This document shows positions 1 to 11,493 of a stretch of 64,000 bases of DNA, piece by piece. A program made the position numbers and the translations under genes. The stretch is from contig NW_026251392.1 in assembly GCF_025118155.1 (NCBI RefSeq), positions 744,001-808,000 on the forward strand. Reading direction: 5' to 3'. The stretch comes from Cokeromyces recurvatus (Eukaryota; Mucoromycota; Mucoromycetes; Mucorales; Mucoraceae). The notes beneath the pieces were generated by a model. That model was given only the letters and a program-made list of their open reading frames with translations, did not search any database and had not been told where the DNA came from. The number at the start of each line of letters is the position of its first letter. The first letter of the stretch is position 1.

Positions 1-281
1 AAAACTTTTAAACCGATACTAGCTGCTCAAAAATCGGTTGTTAGTCGGATAAGGATATGATGTAATGCTTTTAAAATAAAGCCTTTTTTTTTTTTTTTTT
101 CTATTAGATAGTAATTATAGGGTACCTTACAAGAAGGCTGAAAATTAACATTTATGGGCTGTAGGACAACCAAGCCAAAGGAATAAATAAATGAATAAAT
201 AAATGAATAAAATGAACATATATAAAAGGGACATGAAGTTTGATTACAAAAGTAAGTTTTATTATCGTCTTATATCCATAA
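1..281. other. 5' flank of the M13 peptidase gene
   Basis: AT-rich flank with a T run at about 83-100 and short TAAA/AATA repeats near 183-215. I see no supported gene. A short upstream exon encoding a membrane anchor for the peptidase could be hidden here, but I could not identify one. Confidence 0.4.
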
Positions 282-3145
282 ATGCCACCTACACCTTCAG
301 TGCAGAATATATCTGTAATAAGCAATAATGTATGTACAACTGCTGAATGCTTAGCTGCAAGTAGTTTCATCAAACAATATGTCAATCTTGATATAGATCC
401 TTGTTCTGATTTTTTTCAATATACATGTATGTATTATTTCATATCTAACTCAATATTATTATTATTATTATTATACCATATTAATACATTTAAATTATAG
501 GTGACAGTTGGTTAAAATCTCCTGCAATTCAAAATAAGACAACTGGTAATATACTGATAGTAAAAGCAGTTAAACAATGAAACTAAATATATACTTTTTT
601 TAATATATATGAATATACGTATATGTATATAAATATAAATATATAGCTTATAACAAATTAGCTGATATTGAGATACAGGGAAGAGAGAAAATAACTAAAA
701 TACTTGACGGAACTTATGAAGATATCTCCAAGAATTTAAAAACCAATAGTGATGGATTCAACTTGGTTGAACAGGCAGATATCGATAAATCTAATTTTCA
801 ATTCTTAAAAGATTATTATGAAGTCTGTTTAAATCTCCAGCCTATCATCTCTCAATCTATTGCCCCACTCTATGCTGATATTGCCCATATTCAGAATGAT
901 TTGTTTCCTGTCGTCTTGGAAGGCAATGCGTCTCTTAATGAACCCACTTTTAAAAGAATCTAGCCTTAATCATGGCTCATTTTACTCGTGAGGGAATTCC
1001 CTTCTTTTTTAACCCTGTAACACAAATTGATATCTTTAATCATGAATATGATATTCCTGTCATCAATTTAGCTGATCTTAATGTGGACATGAACCTTGGT
1101 GAATTATTGACTACCTATATAAGTTCTACTTTGCAATATCCCAAAAATGATACTACACATGCTCAGTTTTTACTTCAAGAGAGTCAGAAGACAAATATTT
1201 CATTTTGGACACCCGAAGAAATTGATACTGCAGTGATTAACTTTAGGAATTTCGAAGAAAAGTTGATGAACGCTACAGAAAAGTACTGTATTTAGTATAT
1301 AATAGTAATAATAATAATAATAATGATTAACCTTTCCTTTTTTATTATTATATTAGGATGACGGCCACTACAACAGAAGAAACGCGTGTAACAGTGGGTG
1401 ATATACAAAATGTCACTACTGCAATCGATTGGGTCACCTACTTGGATACTCTTGTCATGCCGGGTTATGCTAGTCCCAACTCTGCCATTTATGCTGATAT
1501 CAGCTTTACTCATGAAGTAGATCAAGTTATTCAATCTTCTTCGCCTGAAACAATACAGCAATTCTTCATCATTCGTTATATCATTCATAAAATCACTAAT
1601 GGTTATGTCAATTTTTATCGTCCTGCTTCAACGACTACTGCTACTACTAGACATAATGAAACAGTAAATGCAAGAAACTCTTTGGTCAATGATAAAATCT
1701 TTAAAAGAATTGACAAAGAAAAAAGAGCACCTGATTCCTCTACAGCTTCTTCAAATGATGCTCGAAAAATTTACTGTGCTGACCAAATCAGTAGAACTTT
1801 CCCTCATTTAGTAGGTCGCTTCTACACTTTGGAAACTTTTGGCGCATCTCAAGAAAAATTAGCAGTTGAAAATTTTATCAATAACTTGAAAGAGGTATGG
1901 TTGAATCATTTGCCTGGAACAAGCTGGTTTGATCCTCAATCAAAAGCTAGAGCTATTGAAAAGGTACAATAATAATAATAGCATATTATAGTGTGTAAAG
2001 ATGATTCACTTATACATATATATATATATATACATAGATCAATATGATAAGTCAAACTGTTGGCTACAACACAATTTTACAAGACTGGACTAATCCATCT
2101 GCCCTTAAAGCGTATTACTCTTCAGCTAATAATAATGTAGACAAGACTAGTTACTATAATTCGAAAACGGCTAGTACTATTTGGAAGACAAATCAGACCT
2201 GGAAGTCTCTAACTGAAAAAAATCCTAGAAATAGATGGCTCCCTAGCAATTATCCACAACAAGTAAATGCCTTTTACAATGGTATTCTTAATAGTGTCTT
2301 TATTCCCGTTGGTATTTTGCAACAAGGCTTCTATGATGCAACATTTCCAATGTATTTGAACTATGGAGGATTAGGCACTGTTATAGGTCATGAACTCACT
2401 GTAAGTATATATATATATATATGCTGTATTCCATATGATAAACTTACTTTATGCTAATATACAAAAATAAAATATATATCTAGCATTCTCTTGATAGTGA
2501 AGGACGACATTATAATGAGACTGGTTATAGAGAAGAGTGGTGGGCTCCATCTTCTGTAGCTGAATTCGAATCTCGTTCACAATGCTTTGCTAATCAATAT
2601 TCAAAAGAATATTTTATAGATGGAGAAACGAATAAAAAAGTTTATATTGATGGAAACGTAAGTTATTATTATTGTTGTTGTTATTAGATTATACAATTTA
2701 TTTTTTTTTACATATTATATAGTTAACTTTACCTGAAAATATTGCTGACAATGGTGGTGTCTCTCTTGCTTTACTTGCATATAAGCAGCACATAGAAAAA
2801 CTTGGAAAGCAAGAATTACTTTTACCTGGACTCGAAAGTTTAACACAAGAACAGTTACTCTTGATTGGTTATGGTATTTCAAGATGTGAACATATGCCTT
2901 CTAATTTAGCAGGCTGGGATGTATGTATAGATAACACATGTATTTTATATGTTTATATATAAATATATATGTATACATATTTATATATTTACTAATCATA
3001 TATAATATAGAGAACGGATACTCATGCACCATGGAAAGTTCGTGTCAATCTCTCTTTAAGAAATAACGCTGAATTTGCAAATATATTTAATTGCCCCGTC
3101 GGTAGTCCAATGAACCCAAAAGAAGAAAAGTGTACATTATGGTGA
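282..3145 (+). CDS. M13 family zinc metallopeptidase (neprilysin/endothelin-converting-enzyme type), with an apparent frameshift
   Basis: Eight exons: 282-426, 501-545, 647-1282, 1357-1963, 2038-2400, 2484-2657, 2723-2920 and 3011-3145. The product begins with the M13 DPCSDFFQYTC segment. It carries the zinc motif HELTH, whose last His falls after an intron, the third zinc ligand in ENIADNGG, and a typical C-terminal Cys-Thr-Leu-Trp. M13 enzymes are usually type II membrane or secreted peptidases that cleave short peptides. No anchor or signal is visible at this start, so a 5' exon may be missing. Frames break near 951-963: one frame hits TAG at 961-963, and the next frame resumes with an in-family GIPFFF segment. 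The exon sum of 2303 nt is one short of a multiple of three, so one base in an A run explains everything. Family assignment is secure; functional status is uncertain. Confidence 0.88.
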
Positions 3146-3657
3146 AAAGCGAGAAAAAGAAAATATAATAAAAACTGTATATTATAAATATGTATTTTTC
3201 TTTTTTTGATCTTGTAAAATAAATAAAAAAATATGTATAAATATTTCATTAATGTTAAAAATGATACAATTTAACGTATTTTGTAAGACATATCGTAAAT
3301 GGAATCTAATTTTACATTTATAAAATAGAGAGTCGGCAGTACCTCGTATTTACTACAAATGAGTTTATTTATTATATATTCCGTTACATTTAGATGAAAG
3401 ATAGTAAAAATTAACGCTGGAAATCAGTAACTGGACTATTTTGCATTATAGTGTTATAGATTTTATAGATTCGCTCCATGTTTTCCATACAAAAATAACA
3501 GATATTGTGTCATACTTTTTTTTTTGCTGTAAATATTCTGAAGTTAAGTTTAGTAAACACATCGATTGAAAGTCTATCTAATAAATTGTTTATTTTTTTT
3601 CTTATTCTTTTCCTAATTGAATAACTGAACCAAATCCTTATTTATGAAATAAAGCAA
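3146..3657. other. convergent 3' intergenic spacer
   Basis: This lies between the tail-to-tail peptidase and MMADHC genes. It contains AATAAA-like signals (for example near 3219 and 3648) suitable for 3' end formation on both strands. No coding region was seen. Confidence 0.5.
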
Positions 3658-4405
3658 TCAGGGAGTTAAGAGAAATGCATCATTAACTTCATTGATCACT
3701 TTTTCAAGTATATCTGCTGGAGCTGTTGTAAACAGAGTAGAAGGATATATAAAACTAAACCATTTTGGGTGTAATAATATATGACAGCATCCTACATTTT
3801 GAATACTAAAACGAGAGCTTGCTAACATATAGGTGCCCTGTACATCAGGATATGGACTTGGACCTGCCTCACTTAAAATCTATTTTTTATATAACAGGAT
3901 TAAATATATGTATTTTATAAACTAATTGCTACTCTATCTATTCTTACTGGGAATCCAGATGCAGGGTCCATTATATCTGCCCACATACCAATTGATTCTA
4001 TTCTCTTAACAACTAATTTTCCCCACTCAACAAACTTCATTAAATATTTATATATGCATATTTAGTAGTTTTTCTTTTTTTTTTTTTCTTTTTTTCCTTT
4101 TCATATTATAATAGAAACTAGCTTACTATTTCAAGCTTAATATCTCTTTCCTCATTCGCTTCTTTTGTGAGTCCAACCATATCAAACTTACATTTCTGTA
4201 TAATAGGCACTACAAGTAGCTCTTTTTTTTCCTTCAATGAAGGAAATATAGTATCGAAATCTCTTAAAAAGCGTGAAGAAGGTTTATATACAGAATATTC
4301 AAAGAGGGAATCTTTAAATTCAAAAGTAATTGGTTCTATTAAACATTCTGCTGTTTTCTTTTTTTCTAATGTTGTTGATTGTTGAATCGCATGTACCATG
4401 TTCAT
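3658..4405 (-). CDS. MMADHC: MMADHC-like cobalamin trafficking protein (cblD)
   Basis: Three exons (4405-4127, 4034-3948, 3879-3658) give 195 residues with all phases consistent. The order of landmarks matches metazoan MMADHC: an LRDFDTIFPSL segment near the start of the domain, then FVEWGKL, WADIMDPASG, and VGCCHILLHPKW followed by TLFTTAPAD. MMADHC partners MMACHC and routes vitamin B12 to methionine synthase or methylmalonyl-CoA mutase. The protein is shorter than the human one (about 296 residues) because the N-terminal targeting and variable region is almost absent, suggesting a cytosolic form. The start is the first ATG of the open frame; ATG at 4399 is an alternative. The upstream end abuts a LINE-derived segment. 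Confidence 0.88.
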
Positions 4406-4483
4406 CAAGTTAATAAATAAATAAATAAAAGAAAAAAGTGGAGTTTGGGTTTTATGTTTAACCTTAAAATTAGACGATTTCAA

Positions 4484-5210
4484 TTTTTCTATTGGATGAT
4501 CTGCAATTTAAACTAAACGCTTTAACTTTTTTGCGATTAAAGAAGAATTTTATTTAAAAAATGACCAATGAGCACATAGCATTTTTATATGCTGTTTTGC
4601 CCTGATCAGATCGCTATGGAAAAAAAGGAAAGAAAAACCCTTTTGGGATAAAAGGGAAAATGTTAAAGTGTATGTAAAAGTGACGATAATTAATTATTGG
4701 AAAATCGTTGTTGTATTGAAAGAAGATGATGGTCAGAGGATTCAGGGATTTGAGAGTGAAGCTAGATAGTCCATCTCCAAGCAGAATTGCACATATAGAA
4801 GGCCAGCGTATGAGCCAGGCATCAATTGATTTTCTCACTTTCTTAGTATAAAATGTTGATGGTAATAGATTCAAGAGATAAGAGAGTGGATCTTCAATAG
4901 ATTTGGGGCATCTGAAGGCGGTTATGCATATGCAAACAAGAAAAACTATGTGAGCGTGTGAAGAGTTCATTTGGATGGAATGGGCAGGCTTCGGGTTTAC
5001 CATGATGTAACCAGCCAAGTCGCCATCGCACGCAACAAAACCGTTCACTTCTTGTCATTGGTATCGTAAGAATAGGGTCGATAATTAGATTATTACGGCA
5101 ATGGGATAAAAGTTTTGAATATTTTTCTTGTAGTTTTGAGTGGTAGCTGTCAAGTAGGAATTGTCTTCGTCTGAAAACTCTTACAGTGTTTCGCGTTTGA
5201 AAATACAAAA
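4484..5210 (-). mobile_element. LINE 3' remnant (C-terminal part of ORF2 plus 3' end), copy A
   Basis: Two overlapping minus-strand frames encode a C-terminal LINE-type region. The first reads CVRWRLGW..., a His-rich stretch, then CLHMHNRLQMP. It continues after a frame change with KSIEDPLSYLLNLLP. The same SIEDxLSxLL segment recurs at about 25.6 kb. The noncoding 3' part (4484-4600) is similar to 27528-27640, including the shared stretch TCTATTGGATG-TCTG. The copy is 5'-truncated and frame-disrupted, so it is inactive. It lies directly upstream of the MMADHC start. An uninterrupted A run follows at 5223-5258. Confidence 0.7.
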
Positions 5211-5221
5211 ATATGGAACTT

Positions 5222-5222
<1 letters not shown>

Positions 5223-5258
<36 letters not shown>
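5223..5258. repeat. poly(A) homopolymer, 36 nt
   Basis: An uninterrupted A tract. Similar tracts recur through the window (see findings). Confidence 0.95.
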
Positions 5259-5260
<2 letters not shown>

Positions 5261-5639
5261 AACGTTGAGTAAAAGAATTTTATGCTAAATAAAATGAATG
5301 AACGGGCAGTAAATTTCTCGGCTGTTTGATAAAATGATTTAGTCACCAATACAAACATTATATATACCAGTAATAAAAAATACTATTTGGTATCTAATGT
5401 GTTGGCTACTCCATATCCTACTTATTTTTTTTTTAGGCTTGTATAAAAAAAAGCTTAGTATGCTTTGGCATTTCTTAGTCTTCTTTTCTTAAGGAAAAGG
5501 AGATAAATTGTCCAACCACCAAGCGATTGCTATAATTTATTTTTATTTATTTTTTTTTCCTTTTATTTGAAAAGTATTTCCCACTATGAACGATCTCATA
5601 TTTTATCATTACATTCCCACTTCTAGCGATTTTTTTGTG

Positions 5640-6420
5640 TGATCGACCAGAGTGAATTGAACAGGAAGATCACTTAGATCCAACAGGAGTGGCGGTCAAA
5701 ACATTGTATCGTTTGGAACGACTTACAGATGAATCTATGTCTGAGGATGAAGAAGAGAAGTCTTCATCTAGTATGGAATTAGTTATGGATAAAATTGAAC
5801 TAGGAGTAATGCAATTACCGCATATGATCTGGGCTCCAACAAAGTATAAACCACAACAGATTGCTCAGTTTATTTCTCTTCTTCAGATTAAAAATTGCAA
5901 AATTCGCAAAGCTGCTTTAGAAGCACGTATCGAAATCAATAGTGCATACAAGTTCTGAAAACAATGGAAAGAAACCGGAGGTACAATATTACCAGGTTAC
6001 AGGTTTGCAACTGAGATCAAAAAGAAAAGGGAATAGTGCAAAGCTTACAGAAGAGCATTCGCTTTTTCTCAACAACTATGTGGAAAAACACCCCCACTTA
6101 CATTATAAAAGATGCTACAACTTTGCTCTGTGCTGCTTTTGAAGACCTTATGATTAGTGATTCTGCTGTACATTGTCATATTACTGAAAAATTAGAGTTT
6201 ACGCTTATTCGCACACAAGCAAGAGTAGTAGAACGAAACTCTGAATCTATAATTTAACAGCGCCGACAATTTGTTGAAAATCTTGAACCAATTAACTACT
6301 AAAATCCTTTAGCGGAAACCGTATACACATCTTCACATCCCTATTGTTATGCCCGAGCATATATATTAGAAGCAACTATATTTGTCAAAACATATACTAC
6401 GCGATTGACACTTTTTTTAC
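5640..6420 (+). pseudogene. decayed Tc1/IS630-type transposase (N-terminal half)
   Basis: A series of plus-strand open segments in shifting frames: 5689-5958, then 5958-6030, then 6030-6290. They contain landmarks of Mucoromycota IS630/Tc1-like transposases: YKPQQIAQFISLLQ (helix-turn-helix), AYKF-stop-KQWKETGGTILPGY, SAKLTEEHSLFLNNYVEKHP, then AFEDL-ISDSAVH-HITEKLEFTLIRTQARV-ERN and RRQFVE. This is the DNA-binding half; the expected DDE catalytic half is not recognisable. Stops at about 5956 and 6256 plus frame changes make it non-functional. I saw no terminal inverted repeats. Confidence 0.72.
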
Positions 6421-7354
6421 CGGATCTAGTAAACTAAAAAACTTGTGTTGGTCGTGATGTAATTCAATCATATTATTTGTATAAAGTGAGGCGTTCTGAT
6501 GTAATGAAAGTTAATATTCTTCATAATTTCAATTAAAATAAGTACACCCTCAAAGTATCAGCAGTTTTGGAAATTGATTGTTATAATTGAGCAGCTATCA
6601 AAGACTTTATCTCACGTTAAGAGTGTTATAAGAGAGCATTGGCATCCAAGATAGCATATATACCCTTTTCATCTCAGATAATTATATAATGACAGTAACG
6701 GCATAATTCTGATGTGAACCCCTTTTCGATTTATTAGCTCCAAGTTCTTAAACTTAATTAGGAACACTGCTAAGATTAATTAAATGAAAAGCGGAATCCC
6801 CAAATGGCCTTCTGTACTCAGCTTCGTTATGACTTACTATTATATACAAATTCATTTGAAGGTTGATTTATCAAAATATTTGTAAAAGACAAAGACTGAA
6901 CAAAGTGTAAAGTTATTATTTTATTAATGATATTAAAAGAGATATATATATGATTACAAGTATTATACCCGAGGGGTTCATATTATGCGAGTTAGATTTA
7001 AATAATTTTTTACTATTGTTTGTTATACGAGTAATATTAATTCACTGGGTAGTAGTTCTGCGTGAATTATTTCTTGATTGATCAAAGATATTTAATATTG
7101 TAGATATTACTTTGACTATTACTCACACTCCCCTATCCCATTTTAGATATACACAGAAAACTTTGTTATTATTTAAAAAAAAAATCTTCGATAATAAAAA
7201 GGTATACAGATTTTCAAAGTACTTGCTTGATTTCTTAACATCTCTCAAATTAAAACTCCTAAAACTACAATATTGACAAATCAATATAAATATCAGAGAT
7301 GGTTTGTACAATAAGAATTAAAAACTAATCTATCATCAAACCTAGAAATCAGTT
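6421..7354. other. intergenic, no gene seen
   Basis: AT-rich DNA between the transposase remnant and the F-box-like gene. It may hold further eroded transposon sequence; nothing is readable. Confidence 0.4.
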
Positions 7355-8955
7355 CTATGGGTGGGCAGTAATCATCTTAACTCTTTGTCTATTTATGCTT
7401 TTAACTCTAGGATACAACAATCCTTTAAAGATGGTTCTTAAATCTGTCTTTCTCAACAACTGCCCATCTTGATACGAAAGCAAACATTCAATTAAAGTAC
7501 ATTTTGATTCAGACAGTTTTTTACATTTTTTTGTAGCCCTGTTTTCTTCGATTTTAGAAATAATTTGCTCTGAGGTGGGGGCCTTTTCAAATCCTAAATC
7601 TTTCCAATATTGCAGTAAGTATAAGGACCTCCTCAAAGAAACCACTTCCTCCATCGAAATCGCCTGAGTTGCTGTCAAATAAAGAAACTTTGACGCAATA
7701 GATACATATCCGTCAAAATCGAGGTGCAACTCTAAAGGTAATGGTGTGTGAAAATGTTTATTCACAAAGTATACGGACTTGAAGCACCATTTATTTAAGC
7801 TCTGCTTCCGTTGATAGTCACGGAGCATGCGAGTACATGACATTGTTTTAGCAGCTTCAACGGGCGAAAAAAGGATGAAGTGTTCGTTCCGGGCCAAGGA
7901 AGCAGGAACACCAACACCAAGAAAAGGAACCAGTTTTGAATCATCATTATCGTTATGACTGAAGCCACCAGTCACAACGACCTCGAACTTATTAAATTTA
8001 ATTTGTAACTCGTACCAGCTGCCTCCACCTTCATTTGTCTGTCTATCCATCTTTATGACCAGATCATTTGAATATATGTCATGCTTTGTAGTAAATGCAA
8101 TGGCATCAACGGTTTTGTCTTTGTAATATACTTCCAGTTGTGAAATAAAAATCCAGCTATTGTCTTGATTAACAACAATAGCATGGACAAGTAATTCCTT
8201 TAGCTGCATAATAGTATATTCAATTGATTCGGTCTTTGTGTGCTTATCAAGTACAGAAGGTTCCCAGTCAATGGTAGCTTTATAATTAGATGAATCAAGT
8301 TCTGGAAACTTCAGAAAGAGGCTGCTAGGGAGAAAACTTGATGGTGAAGAAGACATAGCATATTTAATTTGACTTTGATAAAGTTCAAGCGCAGTTATCT
8401 TTTTCTGTACAGAACAAAGTAAGCGAGGTTTTTTAGCAATAGGGAAACTTGAATCTTCAGCATCTTTTTTTATTCCTCGCTTTCGAATTAGGCTAATAAA
8501 GATTTAGTTTATTAGGAATTAAGATAAAATTATATTTATTATACTCACACTGCTATTTCTCTTTTAAAAAAATTTACGGCAACGCGAAACATTTCGATCT
8601 GATTCTCAGTAACATAAACTGTCTTGATTACTGCAAGTTTATTGAACATCGTTTTGGTAAAATTAAGGTTATTTGCAAAATGAACACTTGAGATATCAAG
8701 TATCTTAAGGTTTGGAAGCTTCGCAAGATATTGTACATCAATCTTCCTAAACACTACTTCTATGTATGTGATGTTTCTAAACAAATAATCACATTCTATT
8801 TGCCATTCTGCGTGGACTCTGAAGACAGTAGTAATTAATCGATTATAATAACAGTCATACAGTAGTTTGTCGGTGACTGCCAGCTGGAATTTAGCTTTAA
8901 TGGGCAAGTAGTTGTAAATAGTATCGCGAATAGCTTTATCAATTAATAATATCAT
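7355..8955 (-). CDS. F-box-like protein (hypothetical)
   Basis: Two exons (8955-8549 and 8492-7355) give 514 residues. The intron joins EIAV to LIRKRGIKKDA in phase. The N-terminus (MILLIDKAIRDTIYNYLPIK, followed by a hydrophobic helix) resembles an F-box, and the next segment (YLAKLPNLKILDISSVHF) resembles a leucine-rich repeat. The C-terminal 330 residues have no motif I recognise. F-box proteins usually select substrates for SCF ubiquitin ligases, and fungal genomes carry many divergent ones. The start is the first ATG that precedes the F-box-like helix; the frame is open further upstream but only with non-ATG codons. The fold call is weak; the gene model is good. Confidence 0.7.
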
Positions 8956-9748
8956 GATTTGACTTGAAACTTTGATATGTGAAAGAGAAAGGGTTCTCTC
9001 CACACACCAGTTCACATTATTTTTACAAATCAAATCAAAACAAATAAACTATATATTTTTGTCATACTTTATCATCTGATTCTCACTTTACTCCTTAAAA
9101 ATACAAATACAAATAAAAGACTTAGGAGAAAAAAATACAAGATTTATTTAATAGTAAATAAAACAACAATCCTTCGCACCACGCGTCATAGATAGAGGGT
9201 CAGATAGTATAACCAGCAGTTATAACAAAGAGGTTTTCAGATTAAATTGAAGAGTTTTTATTTATAATCTATAGAATTCTTAATGGTTTACTTACTGTCA
9301 TAAATACCCAGGATTGGAGAAAGTGTATCTATTTTATTCTTGTAGTAAAATATAGTAAAATACATACGATACTATTTATACCCTTCTTGGCTTCTCGAAA
9401 TCAATGTGTTTCGATACTAACAGGACTAACCAACGTGAAGGTGAGGGTATACTAGTCCCAAAAAATAAAGTGGCATTCAATAGACTGCTTGCTCGGTTAA
9501 ACTCCCCCAACCTATGAGCCTACCTACTCTACGGTATAAAAATAGAGATGGCAAGGTTACTAGTATTGTTCGTAAGCTTCCACAAACTAGGAAGACCCCA
9601 GACTTGGCCATTGAATGCTCCCCACAGATCCTTATACCTTGCAATCTTACAAGAAAATTGCGATGAAAAGAAAAAAAAAAAAATAGAATGGTCCTGACCT
9701 TTATTTATATACTTTTTATTTTATTTTATTTTTTTGAAACTCCCTGTG

Positions 9749-9789
<41 letters not shown>
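8956..9789. other. intergenic with a compositionally distinct island and poly(A)
   Basis: About 9361-9665 is visibly less AT-rich than its surroundings and has interrupted open frames on both strands (see findings). A 41-nt A tract sits at 9749-9789, immediately next to the stop codon of the SCP2 gene. No intact gene was seen. Confidence 0.45.
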
Positions 9790-9791
<2 letters not shown>

Positions 9792-10495
9792 ATATCTTAG
9801 CTTTATTAATGTTAGATAACGCTTGTTCATTATTCTTAACAAACTCAATAGCTCTCTAATAAAGAAAAAGATTAAATATGCACTTTTACTTGCTTTATAA
9901 TACAATTATATATACCTCTCTACCATCAAGCTTCTCAAAAACTTCTTCTAACCTTTGTGCTAACAAAAGGTCGCCTTTTACTTTGATTTTGCCGGTCATA
10001 TAGGCTCTAACTCCTGTCATACTATACGATAATATGTGAATACTTCTTCTAATAGTATATAAAAGACTTTTACCCTCCAATAATAAAGTTCAATAAATCT
10101 GCATCATCAATTTGAATTTTGACAGTTTTAAGTTTGCTTTTGATACCAGCCCGTGTTTTTTCTTCAGATGTAGTAATTAACGGCATAATTTCATTGCCTA
10201 CAAATGTAAAGTAAGTTAATTTTTTATCACTCTATTATTTCAACTTGTTTCTATTCTTACCTTGAAGCACAAGATACCTAAAAAGCATAACATTGTTTAT
10301 TTAGTCTATTTTATAAATATACTGATGCTTTTTTTTCTTTTTGTATTTATACCATGTAGCAGCAACCTTTTTCCTTTTCATTACAGTGATAACATAAAGG
10401 CCTTTAACATTAGGCCAAAGGTTTTTATCTTCCTTTAATTGTCGTTCAAGTTCAGGGAGTAAAAGATTTGATACAAGTTTGGGCTCAATTGACAT
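9790..10495 (-). CDS. SCP2 sterol-carrier-domain protein, probably peroxisomal
   Basis: Five exons (10495-10353, 10277-10261, 10197-10074, 10021-9916, 9855-9790) give 151 residues, including a 17-nt microexon that keeps the frame. The C-terminal half has the SCP2 signature GGMTGVRAYMTGKIKVKGD followed by LLAQRLEEVF. SCP2 domains bind and carry fatty acyl-CoA and sterols. The protein ends in Ala-Lys-Ile, a form of the peroxisomal PTS1 signal known from yeast multifunctional beta-oxidation enzyme, so a peroxisomal matrix location is likely. Length fits a single-domain SCP2. The first ATG (10495) is used; a GTG three codons upstream is not. Confidence 0.85.
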
Positions 10496-10938
10496 TTTAT
10501 GCACAAAGAAAAACGAAAAAAGAAAAAGAAAAGAATAAATGGGAAAAAAAAGTACTTGTAAGAAACAAGTGATGCTAAATAATATTTAATAATGGGAAGA
10601 GTGAAATGCACAAAAGTCAAAAAGAATATTATTATTTTCACATGTAAAGAAGTTTGGAACTTATCTTAAAAGGAGGAAGGGATGGGGTTATTGAATTTCC
10701 TTCGTATCACACACAATTATGTTCTTGTGGGAAATGCATAAATAAAAATCTAAAAGGTAAGAACTCTTATTTAGCTCGACTAATTTAGCTTGGACGAGTT
10801 TTCTTTCGTTTCGTCAATAAACTACACAGTTAAATCAACGTAAACCAAATAGGTCCACTTATTTAGTCTTGCTCTATTTACTTCTCATATATTGAAGACG
10901 AATAATTGTAACCAGCTATGCTCCATTAAGATATATTA

Positions 10939-10980
<42 letters not shown>

Positions 10981-11493
10981 TTAAGGCTTCATTTTAACAA
11001 GTGCCGGTATCACTGTTTATATTATATTTCCACTGCATACATCGTTTGATGGATTACTAAAGATAATCATATCTTTTTTCAGACCATATTGAATAGAAGC
11101 TTTGTCAATTTTATGCCTTTTTGAGGAATTGTTAAACATGCAAGCAATTAGGATAACTGTATTTACCTATTTATTTCCACTCAAAATAAATTGCATATTA
11201 TAAATATGATATAAAATAATAGAATAAATATTATATTGATTAATGCTATGCTAAAGTACCATAATATTTTCTAAATTAAATAGAGGGTTAATTGTAATAG
11301 TGAAATAGACTCACTTATCTCATCTGGCAAATATAAATCTGTATGTATGCATGTTTATATAATAACAACTCACAATACACAGGTTTATTGATTCAACAAA
11401 CGGGAATTTTAATTCCAATAAGATATCCTTACATTATGTAACATTTTTATTGCTGTATATACTTTTTTTTTACAATTTCAAATAAGCAAACAT
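10496..11493. other. intergenic between the SCP2 and SF3A1 genes
   Basis: Holds the SCP2 gene promoter and the SF3A1 3' flank. A long A tract lies at about 10943-10978. No open frame of note. Confidence 0.5.
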
